64,000 nucleotides of DNA from Burkholderiaceae bacterium. Its GTDB lineage: Bacteria; Pseudomonadota; Gammaproteobacteria; Burkholderiales; Burkholderiaceae. The DNA lies in assembly GCA_947447945.1 (NCBI GenBank), contig CANFLR010000002.1, positions 1 to 64,000 of the forward strand. The letters are read 5' to 3'. A model generated the notes under the pieces. That model ran no database searches. It saw nothing but the letters and a program-made list of their open reading frames with translations, and was not told where the DNA came from. Below are positions 44,855 through 55,109 of the stretch, piece by piece. The first letter of the stretch is position 1, and each line of letters opens with the position of its first letter. Both the position numbers and the translations under genes were made by a program.

Positions 44855-46092
44855 TCCGCGTGACTGCCTTTTGTTTTTTACTACTGGCTGCAGTGTTGGG
44901 CTTTTTATATATCGATAGTCGGCCAGTGTGGGCGCCATTTGCACCACCTACGGTTTTAGCAATCGAAGAGGGGCAGATTCAAACGCATGCAAGCCTAAAA
45001 TTGCCTCAAGCAAACAAGTCGGCTCTGGCCCGCCCCCAACTGGATTGGCTGCCAGATACGGCTGCCGCTTCAGTACATGCTGCTTCTTTGATTGCGCTCA
45101 ATGATGGTTCTATTCGGGCATTCTGGTTTGCTGGAAGCCGCGAAGGGGCGCCAGATGTTGTGATTAATAGCGCTGTCTATAATCCGAAGTCTGCTGTTTG
45201 GAGTAGTCCAACAGTCGTCATGGATCGGGTTTTGGCTGAGAGAGGTTTATCCCGTTATGTCGCTAAGCTTGGCAATCCTGTCCCCAGTAGATCTGCTGAT
45301 GGCCGCTTACAACTATTTTTTGTGACGGTATCGATTGGCGGTTGGGCAGGAAGCTCGATCTCAACAATCACTTCGGAAGATGAAGGGGTAACGTGGAGTC
45401 GTCCGCATCGCTTGATTAGTTCACCTTTTATTAATCTCAGTACCTTGGTGAAGTCGCCTGCGATTCAATTTTCTGATGGTCGTCTGGGTTTGCCTGCTTA
45501 TCATGAGTGGATTGGTCGGTTTGGTCAATTCTTAAGAATTGAAGCAGATCGTGTGATCGATATGCGTCGCATGAGTTCGGGACGTGGCGCCATTCAGCCC
45601 ATTCTATTGATCGACGATGCCGAGCATGCTAAAGCTTACTTCCGGCAAGCTCGGAGCGGTAATCAGCCCAGGCAAATTCCTGTTAGTCAAACGCAAAATG
45701 CAGGCCAAACCTGGGAAACGATTGGCGATTTAGAGATTTCAAATCCTAATTCAGCTATAACGACCTTAGCCCTTCCAAATGGCATGCGTTTAATGGTGTT
45801 CAATAACTTAGAGGCGGGGCGATATCGCTTGGTATTGGCAATGAGCGATGCTGCTGCCAGCAATGCTTCGCATCAATGGAAGGTGGTTCAAGTTCTCGAA
45901 GATGATGAAGCACTACCTAGTGAGCAACGCCGCGAATTTTCCTATCCCTATCTCATTCGGGGTGATGGTAATGATGCTCACTTAGTCTATACCTGGGATA
46001 GAAAGAAAATACGGCACATCCATTTTGGATCAGCTTGGCTTAATTATTTGCAAGGTCAAATACCAGATCAGCAAAAAGAGGGGCAACCATAA
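44851..46092 (+). CDS. Membrane-anchored exo-alpha-sialidase/BNR-like protein
   Basis: N-terminal signal anchor; Asp-box-like TSEDEGVTWSRP and TQNAGQTWETI; ATGA overlap with GT39 gene. Confidence 0.8.
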   Translation: MIRVTAFCFLLLAAVLGFLYIDSRPVWAPFAPPTVLAIEEGQIQTHASLKLPQANKSALARPQLDWLPDTAAASVHAASLIALNDGSIRAFWFAGSREGAPDVVINSAVYNPKSAVWSSPTVVMDRVLAERGLSRYVAKLGNPVPSRSADGRLQLFFVTVSIGGWAGSSISTITSEDEGVTWSRPHRLISSPFINLSTLVKSPAIQFSDGRLGLPAYHEWIGRFGQFLRIEADRVIDMRRMSSGRGAIQPILLIDDAEHAKAYFRQARSGNQPRQIPVSQTQNAGQTWETIGDLEISNPNSAITTLALPNGMRLMVFNNLEAGRYRLVLAMSDAAASNASHQWKVVQVLEDDEALPSEQRREFSYPYLIRGDGNDAHLVYTWDRKKIRHIHFGSAWLNYLQGQIPDQQKEGQP

Positions 46093-46712
46093 TGGATCAA
46101 TTCATGCAAATCTTTGCTTTGATAGAAACATCGATTAGTGCGGCAGTGATTGTCATTTGGCTATTGCAGAAAATATTTCAAATCGATATGCCTTTAATAG
46201 TACGCCTGCTTCTAGTGGTAATTTTTGGAAATCTGTTCTTTTGGCCTATGGGTTCTTGGCTCGAATTACCAATAGCTGCTTACATACGCGGCGTCACAGG
46301 AGACCTCAGCATTGTTTCAATACTTTTGCTATGGTCATCTGTGTTGATACCCTCTAAATCCAGTCCTATGCTATTTAAAGTGGCAGTAGTGACAGTGGCA
46401 CTTCTCTTTTATCCGCTGGCACTGGGTTTTGGAATGTTTGACCCATATGCATTGGGATTTGGCTCCCTTGCTTTTCTGATTGCAGTTTTAGTATTTGCAG
46501 CGATTTGTGGCCTTGCCGCTTGGAGTAAGGGTCTTTTTATTATTGCCTTGGCGATCATTGCTTGGACTTTTCATTGGCATGAATCTGCCAATCTCTGGGA
46601 TTATCTATTGGATCCTTTCTTGGCTATTTGGGCTCTGGGCTCGGTTTTGTTTTCCCTTCACCTCAAACGTCGTGAGCGCGCACGATCGGGATACTTATTT
46701 AGGGCAGGATGA
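46092..46712 (+). CDS. Hypothetical polytopic membrane protein
   Basis: About 6 TM segments; TAATG overlap with upstream Asp-box gene. Confidence 0.7.
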   Translation: MDQFMQIFALIETSISAAVIVIWLLQKIFQIDMPLIVRLLLVVIFGNLFFWPMGSWLELPIAAYIRGVTGDLSIVSILLLWSSVLIPSKSSPMLFKVAVVTVALLFYPLALGFGMFDPYALGFGSLAFLIAVLVFAAICGLAAWSKGLFIIALAIIAWTFHWHESANLWDYLLDPFLAIWALGSVLFSLHLKRRERARSGYLFRAG

Positions 46713-46740
46713 GCAGTTTTGGTCAATGACGCTCTCCTAT

Positions 46741-46770
46741 AAAAAAGCCAGCGTGTGAGCTGGCTTTTTT
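46741..46770. terminator. Bidirectional Rho-independent terminator
   Basis: aaaaaagccagc-gtgtga-gctggctttttt perfect 12-bp arms between convergent genes. Confidence 0.92.
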
Positions 46771-46790
46771 ATTGCTATGAATCTGAATAC

Positions 46791-47783
46791 TTAGTCTGCA
46801 TAGGCACCAGCTTTACGAATCACTGGGCCCCATTTATTGATTTCGGCATCAAGATGATTTTTAAGGCCAGCAGGAGTTGCTTTGCTTGGTGGAACGATTT
46901 CAATATTCGATTCTGCCAAGCGAGTTTTTACCTCTGGATCATTTAAAGCGGCATTGAGCGCTTTATTAATTTTAGCGAGTACTGCTGGTGGGGTTCCTTT
47001 GGATACATACATACCATGCCAAACTTTAACGTCAAAACCTTTCAGGCCTTGCTCGTCCAGAGTCGGAATATTGGGCAGGGCTGAGAGGCGTTTGGGTGTT
47101 GTTACACCATAAGTTTTGACTAAGCCATCTTTGATGTAAGGCACTGTTTGAGTGGTTTGGTCACACAAGAGATCTACTTGACCGCCAAGCAGATCAGTTA
47201 GTGCTGGGCCGGTACCCTTATAAGGAACAGTGGTCAATTCGACGCCTTCTCGGGACATGAAGATTAATCCACAGAGCTGCGAAACTGCGCCAGGACCAGC
47301 GTTTGCTAAGGTGACTTTTTCTTTATTTGCCTTAATGTAGGCTTCGAGCTCTTTGAAGTTATTCGGTGGAAAATTCTTGCGACCGAGTAGCACCATTGGC
47401 ACATCAACCACCTGACCAATATATTCAAAATCAGTCATTGGATCGAAGGGAAGTTTTTTATACAGCGCTGGTGCTGTAGCCATGCCCATATGGTGAATCA
47501 GGATCATATAGCCATCAGTAGGTGCGCGTGCAACACGGGCTGTAGCAATTGTTCCGCCGGCGCCAACAGTATTCTCAACAATCACTGTTTGGCCTAGGGA
47601 TTTCCCCATGGGAATTGCAATCAAGCGCGCCACTGCATCAGTTGGTCCGCCAGCTGCAAAAGGGACAACCAAGGTGATCGGTTTATTTGGGTAGGGATCT
47701 GCTGCTAGTGCGCCCCCATTGATAAGGAGGGAGGCGGCAAAAAATGCGCCGATGCCTGCCAATATAGAAGTACGTAATTTCAT
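46791..47783 (-). CDS. Tripartite tricarboxylate transporter substrate-binding protein (Bug family)
   Basis: Signal peptide MKLRTSILAGIGAFFAASLL; YPNKPITLVVPFAAGGPTDAVARL. Confidence 0.93.
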   Translation of the reverse strand: MKLRTSILAGIGAFFAASLLINGGALAADPYPNKPITLVVPFAAGGPTDAVARLIAIPMGKSLGQTVIVENTVGAGGTIATARVARAPTDGYMILIHHMGMATAPALYKKLPFDPMTDFEYIGQVVDVPMVLLGRKNFPPNNFKELEAYIKANKEKVTLANAGPGAVSQLCGLIFMSREGVELTTVPYKGTGPALTDLLGGQVDLLCDQTTQTVPYIKDGLVKTYGVTTPKRLSALPNIPTLDEQGLKGFDVKVWHGMYVSKGTPPAVLAKINKALNAALNDPEVKTRLAESNIEIVPPSKATPAGLKNHLDAEINKWGPVIRKAGAYAD

Positions 47784-47876
47784 GATTAATCTCCGTTTGA
47801 ATTCTGTCAATCGTACTGCTGGTGTCAATTTATTCGCTTCAAGTGATGATTTTGCCAGTATTTCTAGTTCAAGGAC

Positions 47877-48722
47877 CTAGTGTTTACCAGCAATCGCTAA
47901 GGTTCTTTGGGCCAAAAGTACAACGGGGCGGTCGATCATACGGCCATCTAGCTTCACTGCGCCGCCTTTAGAGCCTAAATCAGCCTCAACGACACGCTGC
48001 GCCCAACTTACTTCCGCATCGGTAGGCATAAAGGCCGCCTTGACCAGAGATACCTGTTTCGGATGAATGCAGAGCTTAGCACTAAAGCCTAAGCGCTTGG
48101 CGCGTCGAGCATCATCTCCAATGCGATCAACATCGTCAGTTGATGTTGTAACGCCATCAATAGGCGGGGCGATTTGCGCTAGCCGAGAAGCTAAAACAAT
48201 TTGATAACGGGGGACTTGTAATTCAGTCTCTTGGACATCGCACACCATACCAAGGTCAGCCTGCAAATCAAGATTGCCTAAAGCGAGTCGAAGAACTTGG
48301 TTTGAGTTAGCGAGCTCTTTGAGTTTATCTAAGCCAAGCGCGGTTTCAATCATGGGGATGATGGCGGTCTTTGGCAACATTTGCGCTGCCCCATTGATTT
48401 GATCTAAGGACTCACTCTTGGGAATGAGCAAACAGGCGAGGTCTAATTCTTGGGCTAGCATTAGATCAGCTGCATAAAATTTCGTACCAGGAGCGTTTGA
48501 TCTGATGACCAGACGTCTTTTTTGTTCGCTTGTAAATTGTGGCCAGACCGTTCGAATTGCATTCCGAGCCATTTCCTTTTCTTCTTCTGGGACGGCATCT
48601 TCAAGGTCCAGAATCACGCCATCAGAACCACTATCGAGCGCCTTTGAAAAGCGCTCAGACCGAGTGCCGGGCACAAATAAAAAGGTGCTGCTAAAACCAA
48701 GAGGGGTATCAAGTGGATTCAT
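47877..48722 (-). CDS. HpcH/HpaI-type CoA ester lyase (CitE/citramalyl-CoA lyase-like)
   Basis: STFLFVPGTRSERFSKALDSGSDGVILDLEDAVPEEEK; KLCIHPKQV; ATG at 48722 preferred. Confidence 0.9.
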   Translation of the reverse strand: MNPLDTPLGFSSTFLFVPGTRSERFSKALDSGSDGVILDLEDAVPEEEKEMARNAIRTVWPQFTSEQKRRLVIRSNAPGTKFYAADLMLAQELDLACLLIPKSESLDQINGAAQMLPKTAIIPMIETALGLDKLKELANSNQVLRLALGNLDLQADLGMVCDVQETELQVPRYQIVLASRLAQIAPPIDGVTTSTDDVDRIGDDARRAKRLGFSAKLCIHPKQVSLVKAAFMPTDAEVSWAQRVVEADLGSKGGAVKLDGRMIDRPVVLLAQRTLAIAGKH

Positions 48723-48738
48723 GGAGTGGTGCAGTCTA

Positions 48739-50130
48739 TTAAGAGCGTGGTAGCAAGAAGCCCATCTTGGACTCTTTACGAACATTCCACAAGAGATCAA
48801 TTGCATGGTGCATTTCTGTTGGTGTGGCCCCACCGCTAAATGCTGCCAGACGCATGGCTTTGTCTGTAATTTCAGTGCGAGTCAGTGTATTGCCTGGATC
48901 GCCTTTAGGCTCATCAACCCGGCCTTCAAGGATCTGGCCTTCCTGCAGGTACACCCTGACCTTGCCAATCCAGCGTTGTGGATAGGCGCCGTCTACTTCG
49001 GGATCTAAAGTCATCGTGACCCGATCACGGAATAGGCAAATCGCATCATCATGAAAATGCCGATCGAATTCCTGTAGACCGGCAAATTGATAGTGGGCAA
49101 TTAAGGCCAGCACCGTACCCATCGAAAATTTAGACTGATGAACGGTGGTCGGATCAGTGACTGGTCCCAAGACATCAATTGCACCTTGGTGTACCAAGGT
49201 CTCCACTTTGAGAATGTCACTGGGCTTCAGTTTATGGGCGAGCATCACTTGCAGTAGGGCGTCTGCAGCTGGATGGGTATGACGACATGATGCGTGATAT
49301 TTGAAGCTGGTTTCTGCAATAGTCCAGCGGGTTCCCAGGCCATCAACCAATTTCCTTGGATCCGAATCAGTTGACATACCGGCGGCCATACCTTGCTTAC
49401 CTTCCAAAATCTGCTGTGCACCCGTAAATCCCGCTTGGGCAATATAAGCAGACATTAAGCCAGTAGCGGCGGCGTGGGCGGTATGCAATTGTTTTGAATC
49501 AGCGGCATCACGTAAAAATTCCCAAAGACCGGCAGACTGTGTTCCCGCCGAACCAAAGGCATGCAACATTTGTTTGGGGTTTAGTTTGAGTAAGTGACCA
49601 GCAGTGGCAGCAGCAGCAAGGGTGCCAGCAGTGCCTGTGGTGTGAAAGACTTTGTAGTGCGAGCGACCCAAGAATTCACCAACCCGAATGCCCACTTCGT
49701 AACCAGCTACGGCAGCCGTGAGCATTTCTTCTCCAGAAGCGCCGAGAGCTTGCGCACAAGCAAGAGCTGGAGGGAATACCACGGTAGCTGGATGAAAGAC
49801 CGAGCCATTATGTACATCATCTTGCTCAGCAACGTGCGATGCTGCAGCATTGGCCATGGCAGCTAAAAAGGGACTAGAGCCCTCGCGAGAAATCAGCACT
49901 TCTGCGGGGCCAGCATGTTTGCTGTTAAAGCCACTCATCTGTTGTGCAAACTGAGTAATGGTCTCTACAGGACGTGAACCTTTGCCTGCAATTGCCGAGC
50001 CAAACCAATCCACCAGCAAGTCTTCAGCGCGCTCAAGTACTGTGCTTGGGATATCTTGGGTTTTTAAATTGGCTGCAAAGCTGGCGAGCTCTTGAGAAAG
50101 GCGTGGAGTTGGCATGTGGAGCGTCTTCAT
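48739..50130 (-). CDS. MmgE/PrpD family protein
   Basis: AEQDDVHNGSVFHPATVVFPPALA, FHTTGTAGTLAAAATAGHLL, KYHASCRHTHPAADALL. Confidence 0.93.
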   Translation of the reverse strand: MKTLHMPTPRLSQELASFAANLKTQDIPSTVLERAEDLLVDWFGSAIAGKGSRPVETITQFAQQMSGFNSKHAGPAEVLISREGSSPFLAAMANAAASHVAEQDDVHNGSVFHPATVVFPPALACAQALGASGEEMLTAAVAGYEVGIRVGEFLGRSHYKVFHTTGTAGTLAAAATAGHLLKLNPKQMLHAFGSAGTQSAGLWEFLRDAADSKQLHTAHAAATGLMSAYIAQAGFTGAQQILEGKQGMAAGMSTDSDPRKLVDGLGTRWTIAETSFKYHASCRHTHPAADALLQVMLAHKLKPSDILKVETLVHQGAIDVLGPVTDPTTVHQSKFSMGTVLALIAHYQFAGLQEFDRHFHDDAICLFRDRVTMTLDPEVDGAYPQRWIGKVRVYLQEGQILEGRVDEPKGDPGNTLTRTEITDKAMRLAAFSGGATPTEMHHAIDLLWNVRKESKMGFLLPRS

Positions 50131-50133
50131 TGG

Positions 50134-51018
50134 TTAAGCCAGCACTGCAGTGGCTTGCATGGTGAGCCAAGCTTCATGATCTTCAGCCCAAATCGAAATA
50201 GTTTTGCCACTGGGATCAGTTTCAAGATCGGGTTTAGCACTCACTTTGAAAATATTGATATCAAAACTAGGGCGAATGGCGCGGAACTCAAAACGATTGA
50301 GCTTGCAGCCAGGAATGCTCTGGCGAACGAGGTCAACTAAGAGGGTGGCAATTAGTGGGCCATGAACAATCAGGCCAGGATATCCTTCCACTTCAGTGAC
50401 ATATTTGCGATCGTAATGAATGCGATGACCATTAAAGGTGAGTGCTGAGTAGCGGAATAGAAAAACATCATCAGGCGTAATGGTCTTAGTCCACTTGGCA
50501 TCACGAGGTGCTGGCATGGGCGCAACCGGTTTATCTTCTGGTCCCGGTGCATCACGATAGACAATGTCATGCTCTTCAACTAGGGTCAAACCATTTTGAT
50601 TGGAGACCTCATGTTTCACCACAACAAAAATTAAATCACCACTACGACCTGATTTATGGGTAACCGACTCAATAGTAGAAAGACGTTTCACTTCATCGCC
50701 AATGCGAAGCGGTTCAAGCCATTGCACGCGACTCCCGGCCCACATGCGACGAGGTAACGGGACAGGCGGCAGAAAGCCGCCACGTTTCGGGTGGCCGTCA
50801 GGGCCGATGTCAGATTGGCGGGTATGGGGTAAAAAGTACAGCCAGTGCCACAGCTCAGGTAGAAAGTCCCCTTTATGGGGTTCAGGATCGGCGCGATCTA
50901 ACGTGGCTGAGAGTGCTCTGACTGGTGCGGTGGTAATGGTGTCCTCGAGAGACTCGGTCTTACCGAGCCATTCTTGAAGGTGGGTGATGGTTTGGGGTTC
51001 AATTCGCATAAGCTCCAT
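50134..51018 (-). CDS. MaoC/FAS1-dehydratase-like acyl-CoA hydratase (mesaconyl/itaconyl-CoA hydratase-like)
   Basis: GGFLPPVPLPRRMWAGSRVQWLEPLRIGDEVKRLSTI; FLFRYSALTFNGHRIHYD; YPGLIVHGPLIATLL hot-dog motifs. Confidence 0.88.
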   Translation of the reverse strand: MELMRIEPQTITHLQEWLGKTESLEDTITTAPVRALSATLDRADPEPHKGDFLPELWHWLYFLPHTRQSDIGPDGHPKRGGFLPPVPLPRRMWAGSRVQWLEPLRIGDEVKRLSTIESVTHKSGRSGDLIFVVVKHEVSNQNGLTLVEEHDIVYRDAPGPEDKPVAPMPAPRDAKWTKTITPDDVFLFRYSALTFNGHRIHYDRKYVTEVEGYPGLIVHGPLIATLLVDLVRQSIPGCKLNRFEFRAIRPSFDINIFKVSAKPDLETDPSGKTISIWAEDHEAWLTMQATAVLA

Positions 51019-51050
51019 TATGCCAATCTTGAGGGTCTTGAGCGCGCTCT

Positions 51051-52424
51051 TTAAGCCCCAATAAATAAGGAGCTAAGGTATATCAATAGACCTGCTACAG
51101 CTGATCCAGCCAGAACAGTCATCACGCCCTTCTGAAATTTAAATAGCGCAATGCCTGCCAACAAGCAGACCACCATGGAGACCCAGGAGATTGGACCTGA
51201 TAAGCCACGGGGTAAAAATACATGGTACGCAAAAAATAAACCTAGATTAGCAATGACGCCAACAATGGCTGCCGTAATGGCGGTTAAGGGCGCAGTGAAT
51301 CCTAGCTTGCCATGGGTGGATTCAATCAAAGGCCCGCCGACCAAGATAAAAAAGAAGGAGGGTAGAAAAGTAAACCACGTCGCGATAAAGGCACCTAAGG
51401 CGCCAAACCAAAATGGATTGGCGTTGCCAATCACATGTTGGATATGACCAGCGAGATAACCAACAAAAGCAACTACCATGATGAGTGGTCCAGGCGTGGT
51501 TTCTCCAAGTGCGAGACCATCAATCATTTGGCCCGCACTTAGCCATTGAAATTGATCCACTGCACCTTGATAAACATAGGGCAATACTGCGTAGGCTCCC
51601 CCAAATGTAAGGAGGGCAGCCTTGGTAAAAAACCAAGCAATTTGTGGGTAGAGTGTTTTCCAGCCAAATAGGAGAATCAAGCCTGCTATCGGCAGTATCC
51701 AAAAGAGTGCAGCTACGAGTGAGTACCGGATGGTTTTCTGAATGCTAAATTGCGCATGAGCAGGCGTAGGTGAATGATCATCAATGATGGCTGGTGGGTT
51801 ATTTTCTCCTGCGTTCGTAAGATGAGTAGTCTGCTGTTGAAAATATTGGGGATATTTTTTCCCGCCCCAGATCCCGAGCATGGCTGCGATGGCAACGATC
51901 ACCGGAAAGGCTAAATTGAGAATAAAAATCGCTAAGAAGGAGCCTAAGGCAATCCACCGCAAGGCTTGATTATGGATCGTGCGCTTACCAATGCGAACCG
52001 CTGCGTGCAGGACGATTGCGGTGACGGCCGGTTTAATACCAAAGAAGATTGCAGCAATCCACGGAACCTGCCCAAAAGTAAGATAGACCCACGATAAGGC
52101 AATCAAAATAAAGAGTGATGGCAGAATAAACAAGGTGCCAGCGAGGATCCCACCCCAACTTCGATGCATGAGCCAGCCAATATAAGTGACCAACTGTTGC
52201 GCTTCAGGCCCCGGTAGTAGCATGCAGTAATTGAGGGCATGTAAAAAGCGCCGCTCTGAAATCCAACGACGCTTTTCAACCACCTCTTGATGCAGCATAG
52301 CAATTTGTCCGGCAGGACCACCAAAACTAATGCAGCCTAATTTTGCCCAAAACTTTAAAGCTTCTTTTAGTGCAATAGGATTTGGTGTCAATTGCCCAGA
52401 ATTCAACTTACTCGCCCATTCCAC
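51051..52424 (-). CDS. chrA: Chromate transporter (ChrA family, two-domain)
   Basis: [32 protein letters not shown] and second-half [13 protein letters not shown]. Confidence 0.92.
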   Translation of the reverse strand: MEWASKLNSGQLTPNPIALKEALKFWAKLGCISFGGPAGQIAMLHQEVVEKRRWISERRFLHALNYCMLLPGPEAQQLVTYIGWLMHRSWGGILAGTLFILPSLFILIALSWVYLTFGQVPWIAAIFFGIKPAVTAIVLHAAVRIGKRTIHNQALRWIALGSFLAIFILNLAFPVIVAIAAMLGIWGGKKYPQYFQQQTTHLTNAGENNPPAIIDDHSPTPAHAQFSIQKTIRYSLVAALFWILPIAGLILLFGWKTLYPQIAWFFTKAALLTFGGAYAVLPYVYQGAVDQFQWLSAGQMIDGLALGETTPGPLIMVVAFVGYLAGHIQHVIGNANPFWFGALGAFIATWFTFLPSFFFILVGGPLIESTHGKLGFTAPLTAITAAIVGVIANLGLFFAYHVFLPRGLSGPISWVSMVVCLLAGIALFKFQKGVMTVLAGSAVAGLLIYLSSLFIGA

Positions 52425-53190
52425 CCGCTACTTGGCTAAAGCCGTTATCAACATAGAGAATTTCAGCGGTAATGCCATTGGCCAAATCCGACAACAAGAA
52501 TGATGCCGCATTACCAACATCATCAATGGTAACGTTGCGACGCATTGGCGCAGCTGCTTCAACTGCCCCTAGAATCTTGCCAAAGTCTTTAATACCTGAG
52601 GCTGCCAGCGTTTTAATAGGACCCGCAGAAATGCCATTCACCCGAATTCCCTTGGGTCCTAGTGAGTTGGCAAGGTAGCGCACTGAAGCTTCAAGTGATG
52701 CTTTTGCTAAGCCCATAGTGTTGTAGTGCGGCACAGTACGCATTGAGCCAAGGTAGGTTAGGGTCAGTAATGACGCATTGGGATTGAGCATCGGTAGTGC
52801 GGCTTTACCCATCGCTGGGAAGCTGTAAGCGGAAATGTCATGGGCAATACGAAACGCCTCGCGACTCAAGCCATCCAAGAAATCACCCGCAATCGCTTCG
52901 CGCGGGGCAAAACCAATGGCATGAACTAGGCCATCAAACTTTGGCCAGGTTTTGGCTAAATCCCGAAAGACTGCTTCAATTTGCTCATCACTACTGACGT
53001 CACAGTCAAAAATGAGCTCAGAGCTGAATTCTTTGGCAAAGTCAGTAATTCGCTCCTTAAAGCGGTCTCCTACGTAGGTAAAGGCCAATTCGGCCCCTTC
53101 GCGGTGGCAGGCCTTGGCAATGCCATACGCAATCGAGCGGTTAGAAAGTAGGCCGGTAATGAGGATTTTTTTGCCGGTGAGAAAGCCCAT
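52408..53190 (-). CDS. fabI: Enoyl-[acyl-carrier-protein] reductase (NADH)
   Basis: [40 protein letters not shown](x6)K active site; [14 protein letters not shown]. Confidence 0.97.
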   Translation of the reverse strand: MGFLTGKKILITGLLSNRSIAYGIAKACHREGAELAFTYVGDRFKERITDFAKEFSSELIFDCDVSSDEQIEAVFRDLAKTWPKFDGLVHAIGFAPREAIAGDFLDGLSREAFRIAHDISAYSFPAMGKAALPMLNPNASLLTLTYLGSMRTVPHYNTMGLAKASLEASVRYLANSLGPKGIRVNGISAGPIKTLAASGIKDFGKILGAVEAAAPMRRNVTIDDVGNAASFLLSDLANGITAEILYVDNGFSQVAGGMGE

Positions 53191-53240
53191 GATGTGTCCT
53201 TTACTTCAAATGTGGTTTGCTATCTACAATTGTTGCATAT

Positions 53241-55109
53241 ATGTTCATTTACACCGCCTTCCGCCAAATTCGCTATTTTCTGCTGCTGGCCTTGCTAGCT
53301 GGGCTAGGTATCCATTTTGCCCAGGCTGCGCAGGGGATTTCTCAATATGGCAAACCCAAATATCCCGATGGATTTAGCTACTTTGACTATGTCAATCCCA
53401 ATGCACCCCGGGGTGGAACCTTAACTTTGCCTAATCCAGGGCAAAGAACCAGCTTCGATAAGTTCAATCCTTTTACTTTGCGAGGAATTGCTGCGCCTGG
53501 GGTTGAGTTGATGTTTGAGTCACTGGCAGAAGGGAGTGCGGATGAAGTTTCTAGTGTCTATGGCCTTCTTGCTGAAGATATTCAAGTTGCCGCTGATCAT
53601 AAGTCCGTGATCTTTCGGATCCGTGCGGCGGCGAAATTTTCAGACGGTACGTCGGTGACTGCGGCTGATGTGAAATACAGTTTTGACACCTTGATGGGTC
53701 CGCTTTCTCACCCACGCTACAAAACAACCTTTGCCGACATTACTCAAGCCGTCGTGTTATCTCCTCGCGAGATTCGCTTTGATTTTAAAAATACCAATAC
53801 TGAGTTGCCCATCTTGGCTGGAACCTTGCCAATTTTTTCCCGCAACTGGGGCAAGAGGGCGGATGGCTCAACGATTCCATTTGATCAACTCGCATTTGAA
53901 ATACCCATAGGTAGCGGACCTTATCTTGTTGAGTCTTTTAAAGCGGGTAAGTCGATTACCTTTAAAAGAAATCCGAACTATTGGGCTGATCACTTGGATA
54001 AGCCTTTAAATGTACGCGTAGGCTTTTATAACTTTGATCGAGTGCTTTATAAACTCTACAGCGATGATGCGGTTCGTCTCGAGGCTTTTAAAGCGAGCGA
54101 GTTTGATGCCTTGGTGGAATATCGCGCCAAGATCTGGGCCAAGGGCTATGTGGGCTCAAAGTTTAATGACGGTACTTTATTAAAGAAGGCCTTTCTAAAT
54201 CATAATGGTGCGGGTATGCAAGGATTTGCGATGAACTTGCGTCGCCCAATCTTTCGGGATCCTCGAGTACGGCAAGCATTAGGCTATGCGCTTGACTTCG
54301 AGTGGCTCAATCGCCAAATCTTTTTTGATCAGTATGGGCGCATTAACAGTTATTTCACCAATAGTGATCTCGGAGCAAATTTTGATGGACCACGTAAGCC
54401 TACCGAAGCGGAGTTGAAGTTACTAAAACCCTTGAAGGCCCAGTATCCTCAGTGGGTGCCAGACGCTGTATTTGGACCAATGCCGCCTCCACCATCTACC
54501 GCAGCCCCAGGAAGTTTGCGGCTTAATTTGCGTAAAGCGAGAGACTTGTTGGCTGAAGCCGGTTGGCAATATCGTGATGGCGCTTTGCGCAATATTCAGG
54601 GTGAGCCTTTTCGCTTTGAAATGGTTGAGAATGGACCATTCTTTTTAAGAGTGATTTCGGCTTATATACGCAATCTTGAAAAATTAGGTATCCAGGCTGA
54701 TGTCAGAACAAGTGACTTTGCCTTGCATCAAAAGCGCATGGATGAATATGATTTCGATATGACGACGATTCGATTTCCAGACTCACAAAATCCCGGTAAT
54801 GAGTTATGGGATCGCTTTGGTAGTCAGGCAGCCAAAGAGAAGGGTTCTGATAACGTAATTGGGATCCAGTCGCCAGTAGTAGATGCTTTGGTTGCCGAAG
54901 TTACAAAAGCAAAAAACCGTGATGAACTGCGCGCCGCAACCCGCGCCCTAGATCGAGTCTTGTGGAATAGTTACTTAGTAATTCCACAGTGGTACAACCC
55001 TACCCATCGAGTAGCTTTTCGCAAGGAGATGCACTACCCTGATCCGCCCTTGTATTACTCGGCCGAGCCGTGGATTATGCAAAATTGGTGGAAAGAGGAA
55101 GCTCGATAA
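53241..55109 (+). CDS. yejA: YejA-like periplasmic peptide-binding protein of ABC transporter
   Basis: Signal peptide; SBP_bac_5 family motifs; followed by yejBEF; start uncertain (53217/53241). Confidence 0.9.
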   Translation: MFIYTAFRQIRYFLLLALLAGLGIHFAQAAQGISQYGKPKYPDGFSYFDYVNPNAPRGGTLTLPNPGQRTSFDKFNPFTLRGIAAPGVELMFESLAEGSADEVSSVYGLLAEDIQVAADHKSVIFRIRAAAKFSDGTSVTAADVKYSFDTLMGPLSHPRYKTTFADITQAVVLSPREIRFDFKNTNTELPILAGTLPIFSRNWGKRADGSTIPFDQLAFEIPIGSGPYLVESFKAGKSITFKRNPNYWADHLDKPLNVRVGFYNFDRVLYKLYSDDAVRLEAFKASEFDALVEYRAKIWAKGYVGSKFNDGTLLKKAFLNHNGAGMQGFAMNLRRPIFRDPRVRQALGYALDFEWLNRQIFFDQYGRINSYFTNSDLGANFDGPRKPTEAELKLLKPLKAQYPQWVPDAVFGPMPPPPSTAAPGSLRLNLRKARDLLAEAGWQYRDGALRNIQGEPFRFEMVENGPFFLRVISAYIRNLEKLGIQADVRTSDFALHQKRMDEYDFDMTTIRFPDSQNPGNELWDRFGSQAAKEKGSDNVIGIQSPVVDALVAEVTKAKNRDELRAATRALDRVLWNSYLVIPQWYNPTHRVAFRKEMHYPDPPLYYSAEPWIMQNWWKEEAR

